Assembly: GCA_046704385.1 (NCBI GenBank)
Contig: JBJKSB010000024.1
Location: 1-23,763 of the forward strand
Source: GH45 sp046704385
GTDB lineage: Bacteria > Bacteroidota > Bacteroidia > Bacteroidales > SZUA-534
Length of the DNA: 23,763 nucleotides
Reading direction: 5' to 3'
Shown here: positions 14,237 through 21,412 of the stretch, one piece after another
Layout: each line of letters starts with the position of its first letter
Position numbering within the stretch: the stretch's first letter is position 1
Notes under the pieces: generated by a model
What the model was told of the DNA's origin: nothing
The model's input: the letters and a program-made list of their open reading frames with translations, nothing else
The model's database searches: none
Position numbers and translations under genes: made by a program

Positions 14237-14641
14237 CTATAATACCTGGAGTCTAAGACAGACCATATCAGATAACTTATCAACAATTATTTTATCATTC
14301 TTATTTGACTTAAGTCTAGTTTTAAGATTGGTTGATATATGGCTAATCAAGGTAGGGGAACAACCTAATTGTTTTGATATTTCTACTCGTAAACCGGATC
14401 GTATTTTCTTATAGCCTTTCAGATGATCTGGATCATATAATGTGAGGACCACTGCCACGAAATATTCCTTTTTTAAATTCTCTCTTTTGAAAGATATTAA
14501 CGGGCTACTATAAACAACCCTTTTAATTTTGGGTAATAAACCTAAGTTTTCAACTTTAGGGAATTGCACTAACTCTTCTACGATATGATGATATTTTTTA
14601 TCTAGTTTTCGGTACAATATTTCATAATTGATAGGTGGCAT
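14237..14641 (-). CDS. Element-associated HTH-like protein, paralogue A
   Basis: A 134-residue protein, homologue of the one at 5707-6105. It shares the YExLxRKL opening, KKEYFVAVVLTLYDPDHLKGYK and a probable C-terminal DNA-binding segment (RSGLRVEISKQLGCSPTLIS, HISTNLKTRLK). The family is unrecognised. It has its own promoter on the minus strand: TTTG (14690-14687), 21 bp, TAGGTTTG (14665-14658), 17 bp before the ATG. It lies 66 bp downstream of the integrase gene. Two diverged copies at opposite ends of the gene series suggest distinct regulatory or DNA-organising tasks in the element, but the sequence alone does not say which. Confidence 0.78.
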   Translation of the reverse strand: MPPINYEILYRKLDKKYHHIVEELVQFPKVENLGLLPKIKRVVYSSPLISFKRENLKKEYFVAVVLTLYDPDHLKGYKKIRSGLRVEISKQLGCSPTLISHISTNLKTRLKSNKNDKIIVDKLSDMVCLRLQVL

Positions 14642-14657
14642 ATAAAATCATTTTTAG

Positions 14658-14690
14658 CAAACCTATGAAAAGAGGCATTCAGAAAACAAA
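14658..14690 (-). promoter_or_regulatory. Promoter of the 14237-14641 gene
   Basis: On the minus strand TTTG (14690-14687), a 21-bp spacer and TAGGTTTG (14665-14658) match the Bacteroidota consensus exactly, in the short gap after the integrase stop codon. Confidence 0.65.
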
Positions 14691-14707
14691 AAAAATAATT
14701 TATTTAA

Positions 14708-15973
14708 TTATTCAATCATTTTAATGGCTTCGATCTGGCTTTCGTCATCAACCTTATAATATCTGTGAAATGCTCTACTATTAGCAACATGGCCACTCAT
14801 TGAAGCAATAACCTCATTTTTAACTGTTTTGTGTAGTAAACCTACAAATGTTCTGCGAGCCATATGGCTTGTTGCTATCGTATGTAATGGGACAATTTCA
14901 TTTTCTTTTGTTTGTGGGTTAAGTCTTACAACTGGCCTATTCAATTCAACTTTTTCAAATAATTGTTTAAGATATTCATTATACCGTTGATCACTAATAT
15001 AGGGTACTAGCTCACCACCTGGTAAATTGTATTTATTGATAATTGACCAGGCTTTATCTGAAAGTGGAACTTTGCAAACAGTTGTATTTTCATTCTTCGT
15101 TTTACCCGGGATATAATGAATAAAACCGTCAATTATATTCGATTTTCTTAGCGTACAAAAATCACCAACCCGACACCCTATGAAACATTGTAATATAAAC
15201 ATATCTCTAACCCGATTAAGCTTTTCATTTTCCAATTCAGCATTGTAAAGTTTGTCCCTCTCCTCTTTTGTCAAATATATAGGCTGTCCATAAACTTCAG
15301 GTTCTATATTAAAATCCTTGAAGGGATCTGTTTTAGTCCAGTCATTCCTAAGTGCATAATTAATAAAGGATCTTAGCCTCTGTAATTGGTTGGAAATGGT
15401 ATTGTCACATTTGGGAGACTCTTTATCTGTTTTAAGATAATTCCGAAATGCTTGTAGCATTGTTGTGTTGAATTCGTATAATGTGAGGTTGCTTTTAAAT
15501 GCTTTAAGATGATTTAACACAACTGTCATATGCTTTTTTCTTGTATCACTCAAACCGGCGTTATCAATATAAAATTCAAAATAATAAAACAGATTCTTGT
15601 TATTTATCGTTCTGCTTTCTTCATTAATTGCAGCCCTTAATTTTGCTAATAGTTGTTCTTTGGTCGGGGTATTTTCTGAACCATCAAACAAAGTATTTAC
15701 AGCACTCTCAAGACTTATTAATCTGCCATTGATAGTTTTAGAACTAACATTATCTTTATTGAATGTATTTTTATTAACTCTTTGAATTTTAATTCCATCA
15801 TCTGTGCTGTATTTCCAGCTTTTTATATCAATTCGGTAACCGGTATAAAACATCATCTTATTTCCGTTCCAGGTTACTGCCATATTTATAGGAACATTCT
15901 TTTCAATTAGTTTGCCATTAGTCTTGCGCTTTTCTACATAAAACGACACCTGATGTTTACCTTTTCTAGCCAT
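14708..15973 (-). CDS. int: Tyrosine-type site-specific integrase
   Basis: A 421-residue recombinase of the Bacteroidota phage/transposon type. It has an N-terminal arm-binding domain (about 1-95: ARKGKHQVSFYVEKRK, INMAVTWNGNKMMFYTGYRI), a SAM-like core-binding domain (about 120-215) and a catalytic domain (about 235-415). Catalytic residues visible: Arg268 in IGCRVGDFCTLR, Lys293 in GKTKNEN, His370-x-x-Arg373 in SHMARRTF, His395 in MSGHVANSRAF and the tyrosine at 405 or 406 in HRYYKV. I start at the ATG at 15973. A TTG at 15997 would put the start codon over the -7 box TAAATTTG (minus strand 16002-15995). It reads inward from the right end of the element, 154 bp from the attachment repeat, and should catalyse integration into tRNA-Arg. 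Confidence 0.95.
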   Translation of the reverse strand: MARKGKHQVSFYVEKRKTNGKLIEKNVPINMAVTWNGNKMMFYTGYRIDIKSWKYSTDDGIKIQRVNKNTFNKDNVSSKTINGRLISLESAVNTLFDGSENTPTKEQLLAKLRAAINEESRTINNKNLFYYFEFYIDNAGLSDTRKKHMTVVLNHLKAFKSNLTLYEFNTTMLQAFRNYLKTDKESPKCDNTISNQLQRLRSFINYALRNDWTKTDPFKDFNIEPEVYGQPIYLTKEERDKLYNAELENEKLNRVRDMFILQCFIGCRVGDFCTLRKSNIIDGFIHYIPGKTKNENTTVCKVPLSDKAWSIINKYNLPGGELVPYISDQRYNEYLKQLFEKVELNRPVVRLNPQTKENEIVPLHTIATSHMARRTFVGLLHKTVKNEVIASMSGHVANSRAFHRYYKVDDESQIEAIKMIE

Positions 15974-15986
15974 TATATTTGAATTA

Positions 15987-16120
15987 TTTACATACAAATT
16001 TACATATATTTTTTAATTTAATCTATTATAATAAAAATATATCAAACATGCTATAAGCGTCTATTTACATATGCATAAGTAGAATATAATGAAATCTAAT
16101 GAAATGAGTAAAAATGAAAT
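15987..16120. promoter_or_regulatory. Integrase promoter and candidate arm-type binding sites
   Basis: The minus-strand -7 box TAAATTTG lies at 16002-15995. TTTACATA occurs three times (15987-15994, 15999-16006, 16064-16071) and AATGAAAT three times (16088-16095, 16098-16105, 16113-16120), the last ending 6 bp before the attachment core. TATATTTTT (16005-16013) and AAAAATATA (16033-16041) form an inverted repeat. Short direct repeats beside the core are what integrase arm sites or directionality-factor sites look like, but no binding is shown. Confidence 0.5.
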
Positions 16121-16126
16121 TTGGAT

Positions 16127-16141
16127 TCCCGCCGCGATCAC
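16127..16141. repeat. Attachment site, integrase side
   Basis: An exact second copy of TCCCGCCGCGATCAC from the tRNA-Arg 3' end. The bases upstream do not continue the tRNA cloverleaf, so this copy is only the duplicated core. Host sequence resumes after it. Confidence 0.93.
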
Positions 16142-16151
16142 AAAACTGTTT

Positions 16152-16212
16152 GGAGTGTGAGTATTGAGCAAAAGAGCAAATATTTCACACTCCATTTTTT
16201 ATTTCTCAATAC
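16152..16212 (+). terminator. Displaced host terminator of tRNA-Arg with interlocked second dyad
   Basis: GGAGTGTGA (16152-16160) pairs with TCACACTCC (16185-16193), followed by ATTTTTTA. GTATTGAG (16161-16168), inside the loop, pairs with CTCAATAC (16205-16212) beyond the T-run. The arm order A-B-A'-B' is that of a pseudoknot or of two alternative hairpins. It lies directly after the attachment core, where the tRNA terminator would be in the uninterrupted chromosome. Confidence 0.7.
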
Positions 16213-16252
16213 TTAAACTCAAACTCAAACTTGAAGTTTATTCTAAAGCTAA

Positions 16253-16272
16253 AAAAATTAACCAAGCGGTTT
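16253..16272 (-). terminator. Weak terminator after the DUF5916 gene
   Basis: On the minus strand AACC, GCTT, GGTT is followed by AA and seven T. The 4-bp stem is short. It lies about 20 bp past the stop codon. Confidence 0.35.
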
Positions 16273-16290
16273 CATGTAATACCCAAAACA

Positions 16291-18450
16291 TCAAAAGGTT
16301 TTTGAAATTTTTAATATTAACGCATGATTATTATTCAGTACTGATTTTACATCTGAAAGTGACTCATCGTTTCGATAATGAGTATATACCAGGTATAGAT
16401 TTCCGCCGGGCATAAATTCCCAGGAATAAGTTAAATTAAAATTAAAATCATTCGCAAAATACTCAGTGTCATAAATATGTATTTGATTGGGTTGAATGAT
16501 TAACCTGAGGTTCATTTTATCCATAATATTATAGTCTGCTTTAATACCATGAATAGTTTGCCGATATGTACTCTGATAATCAGATCCTTCAATATCAATA
16601 TAATTTATGGAATAGTTAATCTGAGATTTGGAGCCCAACTTCAAAAAGGCCTCTCCTGAATAATTATTTGACTTCGATTTTCTTATTAAATTATTATTGT
16701 AATTCAATGAAACTCCGAATTTTTTTGAAGTATCGGTATTTAATGAAAATTCAAATATTTTAGCCCAATGGTCAATTAAAACAAAGTTGCTTATTGCATC
16801 GTGATAAACCGTATTATCACCAAAGGCATTTTGATTCCTGAACCGAAATTGTTGTCTGATATTCGGATAATAGTTAATTGTTGTTACCCAATTACCCAGT
16901 AAATCACCTAAATTAACGGTACTTTCAAGTGAATTCATATCAACAAAATAGGCATTCCCGGGGTTGCTGTATAAATCGTATCTGTCTAATATGTTTAAAA
17001 TAGTGGTTTTTCTAAACATACCATTTTCATTATAAAAAGTATATCCCATATATCCGCACAGTATGGTTTCATTTGATAATACCGGAAAACCGATAATTTC
17101 GGGATTATAAAACTCCGAATATAATTTTGTAACCAATCCCAATTCCCAGTTTCTGTTATACCATTCTATTCTGTTCCCGTTTCCCCATTCATTTTTAATA
17201 CTTATGGGTGAGTTCATTATTTGATATTTAGTAGAAATACTCAATTGTTTGTTAAAGAAAAACAAAATACCTTTCACAGATGCATCATAATTATAATCTT
17301 TAAAGTAATCTGAATTAAGGCTTTTTAACCCGGATACTACTTCAAACTGATACTTCTTATTGTCGGAAATCCTAAAATCTGTCAAACCCCAAAAAGTATT
17401 TTCATTATCGAGCACCGTTGTTAAGTCGAATTTGGTTAATTCGTTGGTGTGCCTGTATTTTAGTCCATAATCTATAGAATTAATATTTCGTGTATTTACT
17501 TCAATTTCTGAATATAAATCACTTGATTCTGTAAAAAAGGGTCTCTTTTCAGGGTAGATGGTTGGTAAATCGGTCACATTTATAATTTGCTGATCGGTTT
17601 CAACCTGTGCAAAATCAGGGTTTATAGTAGCAATAACTTCAGACGAAGGCGTTGGTGTATATTTTATTTCGCCTCCAATTTTACCTTGATAAAAAACTGA
17701 ATCTTTCAATTTGTTATAATCAGCAAATCCATACAAATAGGGTGTAAATTGTATTTTTTTCGCCTTCTTGATATTATAAATATCCGTCTTTTTGTAGAAG
17801 TCACTGACCCTGAAAGGTATATTTTTATCGATTAACTGATTGATACTTTTTTCCTGTTTAAATGCATAGGTTCTTGAAAACATAAGTCCCCATGTTTGTT
17901 TATCAGCATTTTGAAAACTAATTGAGGTTAACGGTAATTTTAATTCAAAGGTCCATAAACTATCATAAACCTGCGTTTGTGAAACAAAAATGGCATCCCA
18001 TTTAAAATCCATATTTCCTGTTGCATCTAAGGTTCCATCCACCTGGGCATTTGCCGGATTAATAGCAATAAAATAAGCCGAATTTCCATTTTTCAATGGA
18101 TCTAAAGCCAAATAAATACAATCTCCGTTTAAGATTTTTGAATCGTCTTTTCTGCCTTTATTTGCAGAAATAGTAGCTTTATTCTGGTACAATTTACCGG
18201 CTATATAAATATTTTCCTTATCATAATTAAAGTAAATTTCAGTTTTAACAGCTGAGGGTTTGAAAATATCGGGTTCAAATTGAACAAAACTGTTAAATAC
18301 TTCTGATTTCGACCAGAATAATTCATTAATAATACCATCAATTGTTATTGTTTCAGTTGCTTGTGTCTGAGCCCAAATGGGTTTAAAATAAAAAAGCACA
18401 ATTGATAAAAAAGCAATAATATGTTTTAAACATAATTTTTTTGTTTTCAT
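16291..18450 (-). CDS. DUF5916 outer-membrane protein with CBM9-like N-terminal domain
   Basis: About 719 residues from the ATG at 18450, which begins the signal peptide (MKTKKLCLKHIIAFLSIVLF ... AQTQA). An upstream ATG would add ten residues before a second Met. The mature N-terminus has ITIDGIINELFWSKSEVFNS and ENIYIAGKLYQ, the pattern of CBM9-like sugar-binding domains. The rest carries DUF5916 signatures (INPDFAQVETDQQIINVTD, YPEKRPFFTE) and a long series of alternating strands ending in ILKISKTF, a terminal aromatic as in outer-membrane barrels. DUF5916 proteins are common in Bacteroidota with no settled substrate. It lies 76 bp downstream of a Crp-like regulator on the same strand, probably cotranscribed or controlled by it. 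Confidence 0.88.
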   Translation of the reverse strand: MKTKKLCLKHIIAFLSIVLFYFKPIWAQTQATETITIDGIINELFWSKSEVFNSFVQFEPDIFKPSAVKTEIYFNYDKENIYIAGKLYQNKATISANKGRKDDSKILNGDCIYLALDPLKNGNSAYFIAINPANAQVDGTLDATGNMDFKWDAIFVSQTQVYDSLWTFELKLPLTSISFQNADKQTWGLMFSRTYAFKQEKSINQLIDKNIPFRVSDFYKKTDIYNIKKAKKIQFTPYLYGFADYNKLKDSVFYQGKIGGEIKYTPTPSSEVIATINPDFAQVETDQQIINVTDLPTIYPEKRPFFTESSDLYSEIEVNTRNINSIDYGLKYRHTNELTKFDLTTVLDNENTFWGLTDFRISDNKKYQFEVVSGLKSLNSDYFKDYNYDASVKGILFFFNKQLSISTKYQIMNSPISIKNEWGNGNRIEWYNRNWELGLVTKLYSEFYNPEIIGFPVLSNETILCGYMGYTFYNENGMFRKTTILNILDRYDLYSNPGNAYFVDMNSLESTVNLGDLLGNWVTTINYYPNIRQQFRFRNQNAFGDNTVYHDAISNFVLIDHWAKIFEFSLNTDTSKKFGVSLNYNNNLIRKSKSNNYSGEAFLKLGSKSQINYSINYIDIEGSDYQSTYRQTIHGIKADYNIMDKMNLRLIIQPNQIHIYDTEYFANDFNFNLTYSWEFMPGGNLYLVYTHYRNDESLSDVKSVLNNNHALILKISKTF

Positions 18451-18526
18451 AATTTTCTCTGTTTTTAAATTGTTGGGCAAAACAACAGAGAAAAAGAGTG
18501 GAAATAATTGACACAGATCAATAAAA

Positions 18527-19117
18527 TCAGCCCGTATATTTTTTTCTTACCCTGCTTAAAGTCTCAAAACTTATACCCAGATAGGAAGCCAGATATTTCA
18601 TTGGGACTCTGTTAATTAAGTCAGGTTTCGACTTCATGAAATTATTGTATTTATCGAATGCTTCTTTTTCTGAAATCTTCATTGAAAAATTAAAGGATTC
18701 AGAAATATCCATTCGAATTAAATGATTGGTAAAAGCCAACCAGTTGCTGGAAAGTGAATAAAGTTTATTCAGATCTGCAAATGAAAGTATCAGCATTTCA
18801 CTTGGTTCAATAGCCTGAATGGCAATTGGGCTATTATCCGGATGTAAACTGGAAAGCAATACATAAATAAACTCATTTACATTGCAAAAACATGTCGTAA
18901 TTTCATTACCTTTTTCATTGATATAATATGATCGGAATATCCCTTTGGTAATAAAACCCAAATGAGTAATTTTTTGATTAAAACTTATAAAGTGCTCTTT
19001 CTTTTTTAGTTTTAAGGGTTCCAGGAATTCTTTTGCCAAATCCAAATCGGCATTGGTTAATATATGAAATTGAGAAAGACTAGCTTTAAATTTTTCAAAA
19101 TCACCCTGTTTAATCAT
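18527..19117 (-). CDS. Crp/Fnr-family transcriptional regulator
   Basis: A 196-residue protein. A cyclic-nucleotide-binding-like beta roll (about 30-125) contains FISFNQKITHLGFITKGIFR and a central helix follows. A C-terminal winged helix (about 165-195) has RVPMKYLASYLGISFETLSRVRKK. The roll lacks the Gly-Glu and Arg-Ser/Thr pair that binds cAMP in Crp, as usual for the large Bacteroidota branch of this family, so another signal or none is expected. It sits upstream of the DUF5916 gene on the same strand, which it may regulate. Confidence 0.9.
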   Translation of the reverse strand: MIKQGDFEKFKASLSQFHILTNADLDLAKEFLEPLKLKKKEHFISFNQKITHLGFITKGIFRSYYINEKGNEITTCFCNVNEFIYVLLSSLHPDNSPIAIQAIEPSEMLILSFADLNKLYSLSSNWLAFTNHLIRMDISESFNFSMKISEKEAFDKYNNFMKSKPDLINRVPMKYLASYLGISFETLSRVRKKYTG

Positions 19118-19222
19118 GTCCCTTTATTAATGTGTTATAATTATTTTTTTAAAGTTAATTCCTTAATTCATTTATTCCAGGGTTCTGACATCAACCATGG
19201 CTGAGAAATATCTACTTATTTT

Positions 19223-19248
19223 GGTTTTATCATAATAAAAGTAAAACC
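19223..19248. promoter_or_regulatory. Inverted repeat in the divergent region before the histidine kinase
   Basis: GGTTTTA (19223-19229) and TAAAACC (19242-19248) form a dyad with a 12-base spacer between the divergently transcribed regulator (start 19117) and kinase (start 19347). Crp-family proteins bind such dyads, so autoregulation is possible. Nothing else recognisable lies in this 229-bp gap. Confidence 0.4.
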
Positions 19249-19346
19249 ATTTAAAGAAATTTCCAACATCTGACTTATTTAAGAAGCATGTATTTTTAAA
19301 AAACAATAGTAATTACTACATTGTTGACTCATAAACGATTCAGTTT

Positions 19347-20396
19347 ATGGTGTTCAGTTTTTTCAACCATAATTGCAACAAATTGAAATTCAGTGTATTC
19401 AAACCGGGTATTTTTAAAAACTTACTAAAATTCCATTTCGAATATAAGTTTTTTATTCTTTATATGCTTTTCGGCGGATTGTGGATTAAATTCTCTGATA
19501 TGGCCTTAAGCAAGATTGTTAACGATGCTGAACTAATAACAAAAATCCAGACTTATAAAGGCTGGTTTTATGTATTAATTACAGCATTACTATTTACCTT
19601 TATCCTGAAACAGCATCTGAATAAAGTCAGAAATGCAGAGCAGGAGGCTGTCAAAAGCGACCAGCTTAAGACACTGTTTATACAGAACATTTCGCACGAA
19701 ATAAGAACCCCGATGAATGGCATTCTCGGTTTCACTAATTTATTAGCCAGTCGAAAACTTGAAGAAGATACCAAAAACAGATATCTGACAATAATAAAAA
19801 GCTGTTCCTTACAGTTATTGTCTATAGTTAACGATGTGCTTGATATTTCACTAATTGAATCGGGAAATTTAGAACTCAACAATCACAACTTCAACCTTAA
19901 CACGCTATTAGATGAGGTAACCAATACTTTTTTACCTAACGTAAAACCTGAAATTAAAATTGAACTTACTAAGGGACTACAGGACCCTAAAGGTATGATT
20001 GTGTCAGACAGAGTTAAACTTCAGCAAATACTTAATAATTTAATTAACAATGCATTAAAATTCACTGAAAAGGGTTCAGTACAAATTGGCTATTATATAA
20101 ATAATAATACTATTGAGTTTTATATTAGAGATACCGGTATAGGTATCCATGAAAATTTACAACCTCATATTTTCGACCGCTTCTCAAAAAATCATGAAGG
20201 ATTCGATAAGTTTTACCAGGGTGTAGGGCTTGGATTGGCAATTTGCAAAGGGCATCTGGAACTTTTAAAGGGTAAAATCTGGTTAAACTCTGTTGAAGGC
20301 CATGGTTCTACCTTTTATTTTGCTATTCCTTATATTCCGGCAAAAGCAGGCGTTGAAATAAAAAATGCCGGTTTAACCAAACCAGCATTCAAATAA
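19347..20396 (+). CDS. Membrane-bound sensor histidine kinase
   Basis: A 349-residue protein. Two membrane segments (about 33-52 with ILYMLFGGLWIKFSD, and 73-90 with WFYVLITALLFTFIL) enclose a very short external loop, so it has no real periplasmic sensor. The kinase core is complete: H-box NISHEIRTPMNG with phospho-accepting His117, N-box QILNNLINNALKFT, G1 RDTGIGI, F-box IFDRFS and G2 GVGLGLAICKG. There is no receiver domain and no response regulator gene beside it, so it is an orphan in this window. Its last codons overlap a terminator that serves the opposite strand. The ATG at 19347 gives a 32-residue lead before the first membrane segment; the next in-frame ATG (residue 40) would cut into that segment. 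Confidence 0.92.
   Translation: MVFSFFNHNCNKLKFSVFKPGIFKNLLKFHFEYKFFILYMLFGGLWIKFSDMALSKIVNDAELITKIQTYKGWFYVLITALLFTFILKQHLNKVRNAEQEAVKSDQLKTLFIQNISHEIRTPMNGILGFTNLLASRKLEEDTKNRYLTIIKSCSLQLLSIVNDVLDISLIESGNLELNNHNFNLNTLLDEVTNTFLPNVKPEIKIELTKGLQDPKGMIVSDRVKLQQILNNLINNALKFTEKGSVQIGYYINNNTIEFYIRDTGIGIHENLQPHIFDRFSKNHEGFDKFYQGVGLGLAICKGHLELLKGKIWLNSVEGHGSTFYFAIPYIPAKAGVEIKNAGLTKPAFK
20356..20389 (-). terminator. Terminator of the polyamine operon inside the 3' end of the kinase gene
   Basis: AATGC-c-GGTTT (20364-20374) pairs with AAACC-a-GCATT (20379-20389) across AACC, with one mismatch. On the minus strand it is followed by TTTTTTATTT. On the plus strand no T-run follows, so it works leftward, for transcripts from 22822-20415. 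Confidence 0.75.
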
Positions 20397-20414
20397 TTAT
20401 GTTACAATAATAAA

Positions 20415-21395
20415 TTACCAGCCTAAAATATAAGCAAAAACCAAAGGTGCCACAATGGTAGCATCCGATTCAATAATAAATTTAGGTGTATGTTCTTCCA
20501 ATTTTCCCCAGGTTATTTTTTCATTTGGAACGGCTCCTGAATAACTGCCATAACTGGTAGTTGAATCGCTGACTTGGCAAAAATACGACCATACCGGTAT
20601 GCCTGTTAATTGTAAATCCTGGTGCAACATAGGTACCACGCAAATTGGGAAATCGCCGGCAATTCCGCCTCCTATCTGGAAAAATCCAATCCCATTATCA
20701 CCACAATTATTTTGGTACCACTCCGCCAAAAACATCATATATTCTATTCCTCCTTTTATAGTTGATGGAATGGTAAGTCCTTCAATACAATGGGCGGCAA
20801 AAAAATTACCACAGGTCGAATCCTCCCAGCCCGGAACAATAATCGGAATATTTTTTTCTGCAGCAGCTAATAACCATGAGTCTCTGGGATCAATCTGGTA
20901 ATACTGTTCCAAAACACCATCGAGCAATAACTGGTAAAAAAACTGGTGTGGAAATTGCCTGCGGTTTTCTTCACGTGCCTGAATCCACACATCTACCAGG
21001 TGTTTCTCGATACGGCGCATGGCTTCCTCTTCAGGTATACAGGTATCGGTTACCCGGTTAAAATGATGATCGAGTAATTTTTTTTCCTCAGCAGGCGACA
21101 AGTCACGATAATTCGGAACTCTTTTATAATAATCGTGTGCCACCAGGTTAAAAACATCTTCCTCTAAATTGGCACCGGTGCAGGTTATAATATCCACTTT
21201 ATCCTGCCTGATCATTTCAGCTAGTGATTTACCTAATTCAGCAGTACTCATTGCTCCGGCCAGGGTGATCATCATTTTATTACCCATGGTAAGTTGCTCC
21301 TCGTAAGCCCGGGCAGCATCAATTAACGCAGCAGCATTAAAATGCCGGTAATGCGTTGTTATAAACTGAGAAACGGGTCCTTTTTTTTCCATCAT
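20415..21395 (-). CDS. Deoxyhypusine-synthase-like enzyme
   Basis: A 326-residue protein with the DHS fold signature: MITLAGAMSTAELGKSLAEM, IITCTGANLEEDVFNLVAHD, a PGWEDSTCGNFFA segment, and FQIGGGIAGDFPICVVP for NAD binding. The C-terminal WGKLEE carries Lys298, which aligns with the catalytic lysine in the SWGK motif of eukaryotic DHS, so it is probably active. Bacteria lack eIF5A, so bacterial members act instead on free polyamines (homospermidine-synthase-like transfer of the aminobutyl group) or have an unknown acceptor. It lies 17 bp downstream of an arginine decarboxylase gene, supporting a polyamine pathway starting from arginine. The product has not been shown for this protein. Confidence 0.88.
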   Translation of the reverse strand: MMEKKGPVSQFITTHYRHFNAAALIDAARAYEEQLTMGNKMMITLAGAMSTAELGKSLAEMIRQDKVDIITCTGANLEEDVFNLVAHDYYKRVPNYRDLSPAEEKKLLDHHFNRVTDTCIPEEEAMRRIEKHLVDVWIQAREENRRQFPHQFFYQLLLDGVLEQYYQIDPRDSWLLAAAEKNIPIIVPGWEDSTCGNFFAAHCIEGLTIPSTIKGGIEYMMFLAEWYQNNCGDNGIGFFQIGGGIAGDFPICVVPMLHQDLQLTGIPVWSYFCQVSDSTTSYGSYSGAVPNEKITWGKLEEHTPKFIIESDATIVAPLVFAYILGW

Positions 21396-21412
21396 TTAAT
21401 GCCTAAATTGGT

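Larger units (their letters stand above)
2204..16141. mobile_element. 13.9 kb integrative phage-like element (candidate phage satellite) in tRNA-Arg
   Basis: The element lies between two copies of TCCCGCCGCGATCAC, one at the tRNA 3' end and one just outside the integrase gene. It carries a tyrosine integrase, an XRE repressor with a divergent promoter and operator, HTH and antirepressor-like regulators, a DnaD-like replication protein, a tail tape-measure protein and a Mu gpF-like minor head protein. Terminase, portal, major capsid, tail tube and sheath, lysis and relaxase genes are not visible. Size, tRNA target, own replication gene and only two virion-protein genes resemble a phage satellite; a reorganised prophage remnant is the alternative. 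The boundaries are well supported and the satellite label is inference. Confidence 0.85.

Noticed and set aside
2204..16141. Integrative conjugative element
   Set aside because: No relaxase, coupling protein, Tra proteins or VirB4-like ATPase is present. The recognisable genes are phage-like.
16164..16415. 83-residue plus-strand frame right of the element
   Set aside because: It overlaps the tRNA terminator and the 3' end of the DUF5916 gene on the other strand, and the residue pattern is not protein-like.
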